Assembly: GCF_021648885.1 (NCBI RefSeq)
Contig: NZ_JAKJHZ010000010.1
Location: forward strand, 186,001-250,000
Source of the DNA: Nocardioides potassii
GTDB taxonomy: Bacteria; Actinomycetota; Actinomycetes; Propionibacteriales; Nocardioidaceae
Reading direction: 5' to 3'
DNA length: 64,000 nt
Positions 9,351 through 17,912 of the stretch are shown here, in pieces (the stretch's first letter is position 1; each line of letters begins with the position of its first letter). The notes beneath the pieces were generated by a model. It was given only the letters and a program-made list of their open reading frames with translations. It did not search any database and was not told where the DNA came from. The position numbers and the translations under genes were made by a program.

Positions 9351-10460
9351 ATGGCAGGAACGCTCAAGCAGTCGCCCCTCCACGACCGCCACGAGGCGCT
9401 CGGAGCGAAGTTCGCCGAGTTCGGCGGATGGTCCATGCCGCTGGAGTACTCGACCGGTGTCGTGAAGGAGCACACGGCGGTCCGCGAGGCCGTCGGCATC
9501 TTCGACGTGAGTCACCTCGGCAAGGCGATGGTGTCGGGCCCCGGTGCCGCCGACTTCGTCAACGCGACCCTGTCCAACGACCTCGCGAAGATCGCTCCGG
9601 GCAAGGCGCAGTACACCCTGTGCCTCGACGAGTCCGGCGGCATCGTCGACGACCTCATCGCCTACTGGCACGACGACGAGCACGTGCTCCTGATCCCCAA
9701 TGCGGCCAACACCGCCGAGGTGGTCCGCCGCCTGAGGGAGGCGGCGCCGGAGGGCGTCAAGGTGGTCGACCACCACGACGACTACGCCGTCCTCGCCGTC
9801 CAGGGCACCCGCTCCGACGAGGTGCTGCAGAAGGTCGGTCTGCCGACCGGCCACGACTACATGTCCTTCGTCGAGGCCGAGCTCGGTGACTCCGGCGTCG
9901 GGGTCGTCGTCTGCCGCACCGGCTACACCGGTGAGCGGGGCTACGAGCTGGTGGTCGTCAACGACGCCGCCGGCGACCTGTGGGACCAGCTGATAGCAGC
10001 GGGGGAGGAGTGGGGCATCACCGCCGCCGGCCTGGGTGCCCGCGACACGCTCCGCACCGAGATGGGCTATCCCCTCCACGGCCAGGACATCAGCCTCGAC
10101 ACCAACCCGGTCGAGGCCGGGCTCTCCTGGGCGGTCGGCTGGAAGAAGGACGCCTTCTGGGGACGTGACGCGGTCCTGCGGGTGAAGGAGGAGGGCCCGA
10201 GGCGCCGCCTGCGCGGTCTGGTCGCGGTGGGTCGTGGCATCCCGCGCCCCGGCATGGGGGTGACGCTCACCCACGACGTGCCCCTCGCCGACATCACCTC
10301 GGGCACGTTCTCCCCGACGCTCAAGAAGGGCATCGGCATGGCGCTGATCCCCACGATGGTCGCCGAGGACGCCCAGGTCGGCGTCGACGTCCGCGGGCGC
10401 CGCGAGATCTTCCAGCTGGTCAAGCCGCCGTTCGTCGACACGTCGGTGCGGGAGTCCTGA
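9351..10460 (+). CDS. gcvT: Glycine cleavage system aminomethyltransferase (T protein)
   Basis: Transfers the methylene group from lipoyl-bound aminomethyl on H protein to tetrahydrofolate. 369 residues. The N-terminus [20 protein letters not shown] and the segment [16 protein letters not shown] are characteristic, and the C-terminal barrel has [18 protein letters not shown] 9351 is preferred over TTG 9342 because a TAGGTT box ends at 9343. The other cleavage-system genes (gcvP, gcvH) are not in the window, though lpdA, which supplies the shared L protein, is nearby. Its stop overlaps the next gene (TGATG). Confidence 0.93.
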   Translation: MAGTLKQSPLHDRHEALGAKFAEFGGWSMPLEYSTGVVKEHTAVREAVGIFDVSHLGKAMVSGPGAADFVNATLSNDLAKIAPGKAQYTLCLDESGGIVDDLIAYWHDDEHVLLIPNAANTAEVVRRLREAAPEGVKVVDHHDDYAVLAVQGTRSDEVLQKVGLPTGHDYMSFVEAELGDSGVGVVVCRTGYTGERGYELVVVNDAAGDLWDQLIAAGEEWGITAAGLGARDTLRTEMGYPLHGQDISLDTNPVEAGLSWAVGWKKDAFWGRDAVLRVKEEGPRRRLRGLVAVGRGIPRPGMGVTLTHDVPLADITSGTFSPTLKKGIGMALIPTMVAEDAQVGVDVRGRREIFQLVKPPFVDTSVRES

Positions 10461-10711
10461 TGCTGCCGGGCCAGCCACCGACCTTCCGCCCGCCGTCGGC
10501 CGCCGAGCGCCCGTGGTGGTGGCGGCTCGAGGACGCCGACGGTGCCGAGGTGGTCCTGCCGCAGCACTCCGAGCAGCGGTTCGGCACACAGGGCGACGCC
10601 GAGTCCTGGGTGGGCGAGGTCTGGCCCGACCTCGCCGAGCAGGGCGTCGCCGCGGTGACCCTGTTCGAGCACGAGCGACTGGTCTACGGGCCGATGTCGC
10701 TCAGCGCCTGA
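10460..10711 (+). CDS. Small unknown protein coupled to gcvT
   Basis: 83 residues, acidic, with Trp-rich strings (PWWWRLEDADG, ESWVGEVWPDLAEQG). No membrane segment or recognisable domain. Its ATG overlaps the gcvT stop as TGATG, so translation is probably coupled. I do not recognise the family. High third-position GC and the tight coupling argue that it is a real gene. Confidence 0.7.
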   Translation: MLPGQPPTFRPPSAAERPWWWRLEDADGAEVVLPQHSEQRFGTQGDAESWVGEVWPDLAEQGVAAVTLFEHERLVYGPMSLSA

Positions 10712-10748
10712 CTCCATCCGCCACCGGGCGCCGCTCCGAAGGGCAGAC

Positions 10749-11615
10749 ATGGTGAGGGGCGACGGGGCCGACTACGCGACGTACGTCGACGCGCGCTGGC
10801 CCGACCTCGTCGGCGGTCTCGAGGACGAGGGCGTGTCGCCCGAGGACGCCCGCCTCGCGGTCGCGGACACGTTGCTGGCCGCTCGCAGTGGCTGGGCGCG
10901 GCGGGTGCGCGAGGAGCAGGTGGACGTCTCCCTCTGGGCGGAGGTGCGCGAGCGCGCGGGCCTGCCGCCACGGCCCGGCGAGGCGGCACCCCACGCCGTA
11001 CGTCCCTTCGACCTCGACGACGCCCCCCAGCCGTGGCTCGCGCGGGCCGAGCACGTCCGCAGCGCTCGCCGGTGGCGCGGCGTGCGCCGCGGCGCGGTCG
11101 GCCTGGCTGTCCTCGGCCTGCTCGCCGCCGGCTGGGCGTGGTGGGCCGCCCGGCCCGAGACGCCCGAGGTGCGCAAGGAGGCCAACCCGCTGCCCGTCGT
11201 CTGGTACGCCGGGGGCGACCTGCACCTCGAGGACGTCGTCGTGACGCTGCCCGGCATCGACGAGTTCGTTGCCGTCGGGCCCGACGTGGCGGCACGGATG
11301 GACTCGGGCGACCTGGTCCGGATCGCGGCGGACGGCAGCGTGGGAACGCTCGACCAGGCGCCTCCCGCGCTCACGTCGGTGACACCGGCCCCGGCCTACG
11401 AGCCCCCGGGCCGGTACGACGTCGAGCTCCAGAGCGCCCCGCTGCCCGGCGGCGGGTGGGCCTACCTGATCGACTCCTCGCGCCGCGACGGCTCGCAGGA
11501 CGGCGTACGGCAGTCGGAGACCGGCCGGCGGGCGCTCGTCGCGTGCCCGACCCGGTCGACGTGCGCGGAGCCGGTCACGATCGTGGGTGCCGACGGGGCG
11601 ATCCGGTTGCGGTGA
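10749..11615 (+). CDS. Unknown single-pass membrane protein with extracytoplasmic domain
   Basis: 288 residues. Residues 1-110 are hydrophilic and likely cytoplasmic (starting DGADYATYVDARWPDLVGGL). One membrane helix lies near 115-137 (VGLAVLGLLAAGWAWWAA). About 150 residues outside the membrane contain two cysteines (VACPTRSTC). The N-in/C-out layout and the sequence SPEDARLAVADTLLAARSGW resemble small sigma-factor-adjacent membrane proteins, but no sigma gene is beside it and I assign no function. It follows the 83-residue gene by 37 bp and ends 12 bp before a 63-nt hairpin repeat. Confidence 0.75.
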   Translation: MVRGDGADYATYVDARWPDLVGGLEDEGVSPEDARLAVADTLLAARSGWARRVREEQVDVSLWAEVRERAGLPPRPGEAAPHAVRPFDLDDAPQPWLARAEHVRSARRWRGVRRGAVGLAVLGLLAAGWAWWAARPETPEVRKEANPLPVVWYAGGDLHLEDVVVTLPGIDEFVAVGPDVAARMDSGDLVRIAADGSVGTLDQAPPALTSVTPAPAYEPPGRYDVELQSAPLPGGGWAYLIDSSRRDGSQDGVRQSETGRRALVACPTRSTCAEPVTIVGADGAIRLR

Positions 11616-11627
11616 GGGCACCGGGCG

Positions 11628-11690
11628 CACACGTGTCCGAGAAATGGCCCTTGAAAGAGGCGTTCGAGGGCCATCTCTCGGACACGTGTG
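11628..11690. repeat. 63-nt intergenic hairpin repeat, copy A
   Basis: Outer arms are (c)ACACGTGTCCGAGA and its complement. The whole element folds into a near-perfect 30-bp stem (11626-11655 with 11663-11692) around the 7-nt loop 11656-11662, with one A-C mismatch and one G-U pair. It lies 12 bp after a + strand stop codon and 60 bp before a promoter. Two further copies lie at 26782-26844 and 26882-26944, each also 63 nt from the first to the last base of the arm. It could act as a terminator or mRNA-end structure; there is no U-tract. Confidence 0.85.
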
Positions 11691-11752
11691 CGGGTCTCGA
11701 CACGCCCCGGCGTTCCTCGCGGGCTGCTCGACCCACGAGCGGACACCCGACG

Positions 11753-11758
11753 TAGGGT
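11753..11758 (+). promoter_or_regulatory. -10 box (TAGGGT) of the methyltransferase gene
   Basis: TAGGGT ends eight nt before GTG 11767. No Shine-Dalgarno sequence lies between, so the transcript is probably leaderless. Confidence 0.5.
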
Positions 11759-11766
11759 CGCGGCTC

Positions 11767-12534
11767 GTGGCTGAGGCACTGTGGGCGGACGTGGCCGACG
11801 ACTACGAGCGGAGCTTCGCGGGGCTGTGTGCCGGTGCGATCCCCGTGATGGTCGACGGGCTGCCGCGCGGTGCCCGGCTCCTCGACGTCGGGTGCGGCAC
11901 GGGTGCGCTGGTGGCCGCGGCGCGCGAGGCCGGCCTGGACGCGATCGGGGTCGAGCCGGACGTTGCGATGGCGGCGCTCGCGGGGAGGAGGCTCGGGGAG
12001 GACGTCGTGGTCGCCGGGCTTCCCGACCTGCCGCTGGCCGATGACGGCTTCGAGGTGGTGACGGCGAGCTTCGTGCTCAACCACGTCGACCACCCGCGCG
12101 CGGCCGCTCGCGAGCTGGCGCGGGTCGCGGCACCGGGAGGCGTCGTACGCGCCACCATCTGGGGCCGCACGCCGCCACCGCAGGCGGTGATGTGGAACGG
12201 CCTCCTGGACGAGGCCGGTGCCGTACGGCCGGAGGTGCCGCGACTGCCCGAGGTCCGCGACTTCGACCGCTCGCCGGACGGGCTCGCCGACCTGCTCGGC
12301 GAGGCCGGGCTGGCGGTCACGCGCGCCGGCACGTCCGCATGGCGCTGGACGGTCGCGCCCGACGACCTGTGGGCCGGCCTCACGGCGGTCGGCAGCTCCG
12401 GTGTGACCTGGCGGGCCCAGTCCGCGGACGTCCAGGCCCGCCTGCGGACGGCGTACGACGCCGTGGCTCGGGACGGGGTGCTCGGCTTCGACGTCGAGTG
12501 CGTCTCGGTCGAGGCGCGCGTCCCGCGGGGCTGA
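11767..12534 (+). CDS. SAM-dependent class I methyltransferase
   Basis: 255 residues from GTG 11767. Motif I LLDVGCGTGALVAAAREAG near residues 38-56 binds S-adenosylmethionine, with the acidic residue of motif II in GVEPD. Then come FEVVTASFVLNHVDH and the post-motif region RVAAPGGVVRATIW. It belongs to the broad Methyltransf_11/25 group, and the substrate cannot be told from the sequence. It stands alone behind its own -10 box and 24 bp before the thyA start. Upstream in-frame codons run into the hairpin repeat and are not believed. Confidence 0.85.
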   Translation: MAEALWADVADDYERSFAGLCAGAIPVMVDGLPRGARLLDVGCGTGALVAAAREAGLDAIGVEPDVAMAALAGRRLGEDVVVAGLPDLPLADDGFEVVTASFVLNHVDHPRAAARELARVAAPGGVVRATIWGRTPPPQAVMWNGLLDEAGAVRPEVPRLPEVRDFDRSPDGLADLLGEAGLAVTRAGTSAWRWTVAPDDLWAGLTAVGSSGVTWRAQSADVQARLRTAYDAVARDGVLGFDVECVSVEARVPRG

Positions 12535-12546
12535 GCCCGGAAGTCG

Positions 12547-12552
12547 TAGAGT
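12547..12552 (+). promoter_or_regulatory. -10 box (TAGAGT) of the thyA operon, leaderless
   Basis: TAGAGT ends six nt before GTG 12559. No ribosome-binding site is visible. It begins 12 bp after the methyltransferase stop codon. Confidence 0.55.
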
Positions 12553-12558
12553 CGCCCC

Positions 12559-13353
12559 GTGCGCGCCTACCTCGACCTGCTCCAGCGGATCCTCGACGAG
12601 GGCGTGGAGAAGTCCGATCGCACCGGCACCGGCACGCTGAGCGTCTTCGGCCACCAGATGCGCTTCGACCTGGCCGAGGGCTTCCCGCTGGTGACGACCA
12701 AGAAGGTGCACACGCGGTCGGTGTTCGGCGAGCTGCTGTGGTTCCTGCGTGGCGACACCAACGTGAAGTGGCTGCAGGACCGCGGCATCACGATCTGGGA
12801 CGAGTGGGCCGACGAGAACGGCGACCTCGGTCCCGTCTACGGCTACCAGTGGCGCTCGTGGCCGACGCCCGACGGCCGCCACGTCGACCAGGTCGCCCGG
12901 CTCGTCGAGGGCATCCGCACCAAGCCCGACTCGCGTCGCCACATCGTCTCGGCCTGGAACGTCGCCGATGTCGACGACATGGCCCTGCCGCCGTGCCACA
13001 CGCTCTTCCAGTTCTACGTCGCCGAGGGCAGGCTCAGCTGCCAGCTCTACCAGCGCTCGGCCGACACCTTCCTCGGCGTGCCCTTCAACATCGCCTCCTA
13101 CGCGCTCCTGACGCACATGGTCGCCCAGGCGACCGGGCTCGAGGTGGGGGAGTTCGTCCACACGATGGGCGACGCGCACCTCTACCTCAACCACGTCGAG
13201 CAGGCCCGTCTCCAGCTCTCGCGCGACCCGCGCCCGCTCCCGCGACTGGTGCTCAACCCCGACATCACCGAGATCGACGGCTTCGACCTCGAGGACATCG
13301 CGGTCGAGGGCTACGACCCGCACCCGGGCATCAAGGCACCGATCGCCGTCTGA
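12559..13353 (+). CDS. thyA: Thymidylate synthase
   Basis: Converts dUMP to dTMP with methylene-tetrahydrofolate, producing dihydrofolate. 264 residues, the same length as the E. coli enzyme. The catalytic Cys146 lies in [12 protein letters not shown]. Other family motifs are [28 protein letters not shown] and [18 protein letters not shown]. Start GTG 12559. folA follows after 8 bp, so the dihydrofolate made here is recycled by the next gene product. Confidence 0.97.
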   Translation: MRAYLDLLQRILDEGVEKSDRTGTGTLSVFGHQMRFDLAEGFPLVTTKKVHTRSVFGELLWFLRGDTNVKWLQDRGITIWDEWADENGDLGPVYGYQWRSWPTPDGRHVDQVARLVEGIRTKPDSRRHIVSAWNVADVDDMALPPCHTLFQFYVAEGRLSCQLYQRSADTFLGVPFNIASYALLTHMVAQATGLEVGEFVHTMGDAHLYLNHVEQARLQLSRDPRPLPRLVLNPDITEIDGFDLEDIAVEGYDPHPGIKAPIAV

Positions 13354-13361
13354 ACGTCTCG

Positions 13362-13865
13362 ATGAGCCAACGTCTCGACCAGCGGGTGGTGCTCGTCGCC
13401 GCGCACGCGCGCAACCGCGTCATCGGCAACGCCGGCGAGATCCCGTGGCACCTGCCCCACGACTTCGCCCACTTCAAGCGGGAGACGCTCGGCCACACGC
13501 TCGTGATGGGCCGACGGACGTGGGACTCCATCGGACGTCCGCTGCCGGGGCGCGCGACGATCGTGGTCACGCGCGACGCATCGTTCGACCCGGGCTTCGA
13601 GCGCGTGCAGGTCGCACACTCGCTGGAGGAGGCGTTCGACCTCGCGGCGGCACTGCCCGGTGACGTGATGGTCGCCGGGGGTGGCGAGATCTACGCCCTG
13701 GCGCTGCCCCACGCGACGCACCAGGTGCTGACCGAGGTCGACCTGGCGCCGCCGGGAGACGCGTTCTACCCGGAGTTCCCGGCCAGCGAGTGGGTGGAGG
13801 TACGACGCGAGGTGGGCGAGGGCTGCCAGTGGACCTGGCTCGAGCGGCTGGACCCCGCCGCTTGA
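13362..13865 (+). CDS. folA: Dihydrofolate reductase
   Basis: Reduces dihydrofolate to tetrahydrofolate with NADPH, the partner reaction of thymidylate synthase. 167 residues from ATG 13362. The signature RVIGNAGEIPWHLPHDFAHF holds the substrate-binding Asp. MGRRTWDSIGRPLPGR and VAGGGEIYALALPHA are the NADPH-contact motifs. Its last codons overlap the start of the GntR gene as TTGA, which ties the three genes into one operon. Confidence 0.96.
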   Translation: MSQRLDQRVVLVAAHARNRVIGNAGEIPWHLPHDFAHFKRETLGHTLVMGRRTWDSIGRPLPGRATIVVTRDASFDPGFERVQVAHSLEEAFDLAAALPGDVMVAGGGEIYALALPHATHQVLTEVDLAPPGDAFYPEFPASEWVEVRREVGEGCQWTWLERLDPAA

Positions 13866-14212
13866 ACCTGACTGTCAATCCCTCCTCCGGCGTGCCGCCC
13901 TTCGAGCAGGTCCGCGAGGGCATCCGCGCCCAGGTGGACTCCGGGACGCTCGAGCCCGGGTTCCGCCTGCCGCCGGTCCGGTCGCTGGCCACCGATCTCG
14001 GCCTCGCGGCCAACACCGTCGCTCGCGCCTACAAGGAGCTCGAGGCGCTCGGAGTCGTCGAGACGCGTGGCCGCGCCGGCACCTTCGTGAGCGGCGGAGG
14101 TGTGTCCTCGGCGGTCCGCGCCGCCGCGTCGTCGTACGTCGCCACGGTGCGCACGCTGGGCCTCGACGACCGCGACGCCCTGGCTGCCGTACGACGCGCG
14201 CTCGAGGTGTGA
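13862..14212 (+). CDS. Short GntR-family regulator (YtrA-like)
   Basis: 116 residues from TTG 13862, which overlaps the folA stop codon. The winged helix-turn-helix occupies residues 12-78 (FEQVREGIRAQVDSGTLEPG ... LAANTVARAYKELEALGVVE). Only about 35 residues follow, far too short for a ligand-binding domain. This matches the YtrA subfamily, whose members usually repress their own operon and nearby transporter genes; none is adjacent here. The TTG start is inferred from the homology onset and the overlap, since no ATG lies in frame before the DNA-binding domain. Confidence 0.85.
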   Translation: MNLTVNPSSGVPPFEQVREGIRAQVDSGTLEPGFRLPPVRSLATDLGLAANTVARAYKELEALGVVETRGRAGTFVSGGGVSSAVRAAASSYVATVRTLGLDDRDALAAVRRALEV

Positions 14213-14368
14213 GCGGCACCACCCCGCCGCGGTGACGGAGACGGAATGATCCGTGGGCGGTGCCCGTTGTGATGGGCAGCTGACTCCGCATCATGCCCCC
14301 GGGCCTCACCCCTTGCCGCTACGAGCGGCCTTTCGCCGAGAGGCGGCTGACGGATCAGCGAGCAGCAT

Positions 14369-14412
14369 CACGCAGCCACCCGCGGGTAAGCCCCGGCCAG
14401 GGTGGCTGCGTG
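14369..14412. terminator. 13-bp perfect inverted repeat between the GntR gene and NUDIX gene
   Basis: Arms 14369-14381 and 14400-14412 are exactly complementary around an 18-nt loop. It lies 157 bp after the GntR stop and 31 bp before the NUDIX start. It could be a terminator for the thyA operon or an operator or attenuator for the next gene. The long distance from the operon end leaves both open. Confidence 0.5.
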
Positions 14413-14442
14413 CTGTCCGGGGTGGGCTGCGATCCTCGGGGC

Positions 14443-14862
14443 ATGGACGTGGAGGTCGACCCCGAGCGGCACATCGTCGTCGCGGCGATCGCCCTCGTGC
14501 GAGACGGGTGCGTGCTCACGGTGCGCAAGCGCGGGACCGAGCGGTTCATGCTCGTCGGCGGCAAGCTCGAGCCGGGGGAGTCGGCGCGCGAGGCGGCCCT
14601 CCGGGAGACCCGCGAGGAGGTGGGCCTGCACCTCGACGACGCGACGCTGCTCGGCGAGTTCCTCTCCGAGGCGGCCAACGAGCCGGGCCACACGCTGCAC
14701 TCGACGGTGTTCCTCGTGGAGTCCGACGCCGAGCCGGTGGCGTCCGCCGAGATCGCCGAGGTGCGCTGGACACCACTGCGTGACCACCCGGACGACCTCG
14801 CCCCGATGCTGGAGCACCACGTGCTGCCGGCGCTGGTTCGTCAAGGATTTACCAAGGCCTGA
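14443..14862 (+). CDS. NUDIX hydrolase
   Basis: 139 residues. The complete Nudix box (G-x5-E-x7-R-E-x2-E-E-x-G) reads from GGKLEPGES to RETREEVGL at residues 43-66. It hydrolyses a nucleoside diphosphate linked to another moiety, and the substrate is not predictable. The start ATG 14443 begins the conserved strand HIVVAAIALVRDG after a few residues. It is flanked by the inverted repeat upstream and a secreted protease gene downstream, all on the plus strand. Confidence 0.9.
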   Translation: MDVEVDPERHIVVAAIALVRDGCVLTVRKRGTERFMLVGGKLEPGESAREAALRETREEVGLHLDDATLLGEFLSEAANEPGHTLHSTVFLVESDAEPVASAEIAEVRWTPLRDHPDDLAPMLEHHVLPALVRQGFTKA

Positions 14863-14986
14863 ACTGGTTACCAACCTCTGAACCGAGGGTGACTCGGCTG
14901 TCACCCTGACGTGCATCCCTGCTCCGTACCAATGAGGTCTGGCCCTGTGGGGGGCCGCTGATCCAGAAGCAAGAGGGTGCACCGTC

Positions 14987-16705
14987 GTGGGTGTTCGGTC
15001 GTTCCATGTCCTTTTCGCGCGCGTTCTCGTCGTGGCAGCACTCGCTGTCGCGGGCGTCACCGTGCCCGGTCCCGCCCCGTCGAGCGCATCGACGGGCCTG
15101 CTCGACGCCGCCTGCTCGCCGCTCCTGGCGCAGCCGACGCGGCTGGCGACAGCGCTCGAGTCGGGCCTCAGCGCGGCCGTCGTACGGCTGCTCAACAGCC
15201 TGACGGCGGAGCAGGTCGAGCACCTGGCTGACGACCCCAGCAGCTGGGTCGACGAGTGCGGCCGGGTCTTCGTCGCGGACGAGGCGGTCGCGTCCTCGCA
15301 GCAGGTCACGGCGGACGCGGCCCCGTCCGACGCGGTGCCCGCCGACGTGTTCGACCTGTCGTCGCGCCCGGGCTCGCCGCGCACCGTCTACCTCGACTTC
15401 GACGGGGCGACCTACTCGGGCACCCGCTGGAACAACGGCGCGACGATCGTGTCGCCGGCCTACTCCATCGACGGCGACCCGACGACCTTCAACGACGTCG
15501 AGCGCGCGCAGGTCTACCTGGCCTGGCGGACCGTCGCGGAGGACTACGCGCCCTTCGACGTCAACGTGACCACGCTCCGCCCGGACCCGTTGGCCCTCAG
15601 CCGGACGTCGAGCACCGACCCGACCTACGGCATGCCCGTCGTCATCAGCCCGACCAACTCGGTGGGGTCGGGATGCGGCTGCGGCGGCCTCTCCTACGTC
15701 GGGGTCTTCGGTGCCGTCAACGCGACGTCGTACCAGCCGTCGTGGATCTTCACCAACGGCTCCGGCACCGGGGGCTACGACATGGGCCAGATCATCAGCC
15801 ACGAGGTCGGGCACACCCTCGGGCTGAGCCACGACGGCACCAGCCAGACCTCCTACTACGCCGGGGCGAAGGGCTGGGGCCCGATCATGGGCGCGTCCTA
15901 CGGCCGGCGCGCGTCGCACTGGTCGAGCGGGGAGTACGCCGACGCGAACAACACCGAGGACGACGTCGCGATCATCGCGCGGACGGCCCCCGTGCTCGCC
16001 GACGACCACGCCAACGGGCTCGCAGGCGCCACCCCGCTGACCCCCGGGTCGCCGGTCGCCGGGACGATCACGACGCGGACCGACACCGATGCCTTCTCCT
16101 TCAGCGCCTGGAGCCGTACGGCGGTGAGCGTCGCGGGGCCGGCGGGGTTCTCCAACACCGACGTGCGGCTCACCATCCTCACACCGTCAGGCGCCCCCGT
16201 CGCCACGGTCGACCCGACCGCCGACGTCGCGGACGACGGGTCGATGTCGGCGACCTGGCAGGTCGACCTGCCCGCCTCGCCGGCCGGCTACGTCGCGGTC
16301 GTCGACGGCACGGGCTACGGAGCGCCGTCCGACGCCGGCCGCTACAGCGACTACGGCTCCCTCGGGACCTACACCGTGTCGTTGTCGACCGGCGGCAGCA
16401 CCGCCAAGCCGCTGTCGAGCCCGAGCGGCACGACCGGGGCGACGACGGCGGCCATCGGCTTCGTGACGACGAGGCTGCCGCGGGCGCGGGCCGGCTCGGT
16501 CTACCGCGCGGCCATCCGGTTCCGCGGACCGGTGTCGGAGGCGCGGGTGGACTGGCGGCTGCCGCGCGGGCTGACCTGGAAGGTGCGCGGCGACCGGATC
16601 CTGATCCGCGGTCGGGTGCGGGCGTCGTCGGCCGGCAGGTTCGCAACGGTGCTCTCGGGCCAGGGCGGATCCGTACGACGCGTCTTCCGCCTGGTCGTGC
16701 GCTAG
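14987..16705 (+). CDS. Secreted zinc metalloprotease with PPC and C-terminal beta domains
   Basis: 572 residues. A Sec signal peptide covers residues 1-36 (hydrophobic VLVVAALAVAGVTVPG, then SSAS). The catalytic domain at about 135-335 contains HEVGHTLGLSHDG near residue 274, the metzincin HExxHxxGxxH zinc motif followed by Asp. Residues 345-470 resemble a pre-peptidase C-terminal (PPC) domain (DTDAFSFSAWSRTAVSVAG). The end is an Ig-like strand-rich segment. It is an extracellular protease of uncertain family. GTG 14987 has AGAGGG upstream. Its stop overlaps that of the convergent nucleotidyltransferase gene (16702-16705). Confidence 0.85.
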   Translation: MGVRSFHVLFARVLVVAALAVAGVTVPGPAPSSASTGLLDAACSPLLAQPTRLATALESGLSAAVVRLLNSLTAEQVEHLADDPSSWVDECGRVFVADEAVASSQQVTADAAPSDAVPADVFDLSSRPGSPRTVYLDFDGATYSGTRWNNGATIVSPAYSIDGDPTTFNDVERAQVYLAWRTVAEDYAPFDVNVTTLRPDPLALSRTSSTDPTYGMPVVISPTNSVGSGCGCGGLSYVGVFGAVNATSYQPSWIFTNGSGTGGYDMGQIISHEVGHTLGLSHDGTSQTSYYAGAKGWGPIMGASYGRRASHWSSGEYADANNTEDDVAIIARTAPVLADDHANGLAGATPLTPGSPVAGTITTRTDTDAFSFSAWSRTAVSVAGPAGFSNTDVRLTILTPSGAPVATVDPTADVADDGSMSATWQVDLPASPAGYVAVVDGTGYGAPSDAGRYSDYGSLGTYTVSLSTGGSTAKPLSSPSGTTGATTAAIGFVTTRLPRARAGSVYRAAIRFRGPVSEARVDWRLPRGLTWKVRGDRILIRGRVRASSAGRFATVLSGQGGSVRRVFRLVVR

Positions 16706-17499
16706 CGAGGGGCCAGCACGTCGAGCTCGTCACCCCAGCCGTCGATCATGTCGGTCGTGCGTGTGTGCCCGCGCCATTCGTCGTACGACGCGCACACGGC
16801 ACGCACCCGGGTGAACGTCTCGCGGACGGCCGCAGGGTCGCCGGCGAGGGTGCGGTCGAGGAGACCGAGCAGCACGTCGGCCGGCCAGTCCTCGACCGGG
16901 TGGTGCCTCAGCTCCCACGGGAGGTACTTGTTGTAGGGGCGCACCCGGCCCGCGATGGAGAACACCACGTCGAGCAGCCACGGCACGGACTCGGCCGCGT
17001 CCAGGCGGGCCTCGACCGACCGGCCGTCGCGGTCGTTCTTCAGCGCGCGGTAGGCGAAGTTGATCCAGCCGTCGAGCCGGTCGTGGTCGATGAGGATCGA
17101 GTCGGCCTCCTCCGGCGCGACCACGGCCTGGCGGCGAGCAGCGTCACTCAGCTCACCGCCCGTCCGGTCGAGCAGGACCGGGGCGTGCGCGTAGGTCCAC
17201 CGGAACCACCAGCCCTCGGTGCCGAACGCAGGCACGTCGACGAGCTCGGACCAGGAGTCCACGGCCTCGTCCACCTCGGCGGAGTGGACCGTGCTCCGGG
17301 TCGCGGCCGCCTCGTCCGTCAGCACGACCACGACGTCCACGTCGGAGCGCTCGGTGGCGTAGTCGCGCCCGGCCGAGCCGCTGAGCAGGATGCCGAGCAG
17401 GTCGTCGCCGTGGGCGGCGTGGTTGCGCTCGGCCAGGGCGGTCAGGGTGGCCCGCTGGTCGGGGGTGAGCCAGGCGGGCAGCGTGAGGTCGGCAGTCAC
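16702..17499 (-). CDS. Nucleotidyltransferase-fold protein (MNT-like)
   Basis: 265 residues from GTG 17499. The polymerase-beta superfamily motif GS-x10-DxD occupies residues 41-55 (LLSGSAGRDY ... SDVDVVVVL), with a third strand further on. The C-terminal part is helical, as in aminoglycoside or substrate-adenylating enzymes and minimal nucleotidyltransferases. No HEPN partner is beside it, so a toxin-antitoxin role is not supported. The GTG overlaps the stop of the TfoX-like gene as GTGA, making a two-gene operon. The target is unknown. Confidence 0.8.
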   Translation of the reverse strand: MTADLTLPAWLTPDQRATLTALAERNHAAHGDDLLGILLSGSAGRDYATERSDVDVVVVLTDEAAATRSTVHSAEVDEAVDSWSELVDVPAFGTEGWWFRWTYAHAPVLLDRTGGELSDAARRQAVVAPEEADSILIDHDRLDGWINFAYRALKNDRDGRSVEARLDAAESVPWLLDVVFSIAGRVRPYNKYLPWELRHHPVEDWPADVLLGLLDRTLAGDPAAVRETFTRVRAVCASYDEWRGHTRTTDMIDGWGDELDVLAPR

Positions 17500-17828
17500 T
17501 TCGGCGGGAGCGTCCGGACGAAGGTCGCGCCGCGGTGCACCCACTGCTCGAGCCGTGCGTCGTCGGTGAGGGCGGCGGAGGCCACCAGCAGCCAGCCGAC
17601 CATCTCGCGCCCGCGCATCTCCATCGGCCGGACGGTGTCCCCGTCGAGCAGGTGCTCGCCCTCCGCGGGGTCGACGCGCACCATCAACGCGCCGGTGCTG
17701 CCCGCGGCGACCGCCAGGTGACCGTCGAGCATGAAGCCGAGGCCGCCGAACATCTTCTTCGACGTCCAGCCCTCCTCGCCGTCGACCACGGCGTGGATCC
17801 GCTGCGCCAGCCCCTCGTCGTACGCCAT
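17496..17828 (-). CDS. TfoX N-terminal domain-like protein
   Basis: 110 residues. The pattern KKMFGGLGFMLDGHLAVAAG with later MEMRGREMVGWLLV is the TfoX_N fold. In gamma-proteobacteria TfoX regulates competence, but actinobacterial single-domain members have no known role. I chose ATG 17828 because a TACGGT -10 box ends six nt upstream; longer in-frame extension has no support. It is the first gene of an operon with the nucleotidyltransferase and diverges from dapA. Confidence 0.85.
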   Translation of the reverse strand: MAYDEGLAQRIHAVVDGEEGWTSKKMFGGLGFMLDGHLAVAAGSTGALMVRVDPAEGEHLLDGDTVRPMEMRGREMVGWLLVASAALTDDARLEQWVHRGATFVRTLPPK

Positions 17829-17834
17829 GGCCCG

Positions 17835-17840
17835 ACCGTA
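17835..17840 (-). promoter_or_regulatory. -10 box (TACGGT) of the TfoX-like gene, leaderless
   Basis: Read on the minus strand, TACGGT ends six nt before ATG 17828, with no ribosome-binding site between. Confidence 0.5.
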
Positions 17841-17899
17841 GACCACCCCTCCGACAGCGGTCGCGGCTCGGCGACGCGGGCGACACGGAGCCGGGGCGA

Positions 17900-17905
17900 T
17901 AACCT
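17900..17905 (+). promoter_or_regulatory. -10 box (TAACCT) of dapA, leaderless
   Basis: TAACCT, preceded by GA, ends seven nt before ATG 17913. No Shine-Dalgarno sequence is present in the gap. Confidence 0.55.
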
Positions 17906-17912
17906 GTCCGGC

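Noticed and set aside
16702-17828. Nucleotidyltransferase/TfoX pair as a toxin-antitoxin system
   Set aside because: An MNT-HEPN system needs a HEPN partner; the coupled gene is TfoX-like, and the nucleotidyltransferase is much longer than minimal MNT antitoxins.
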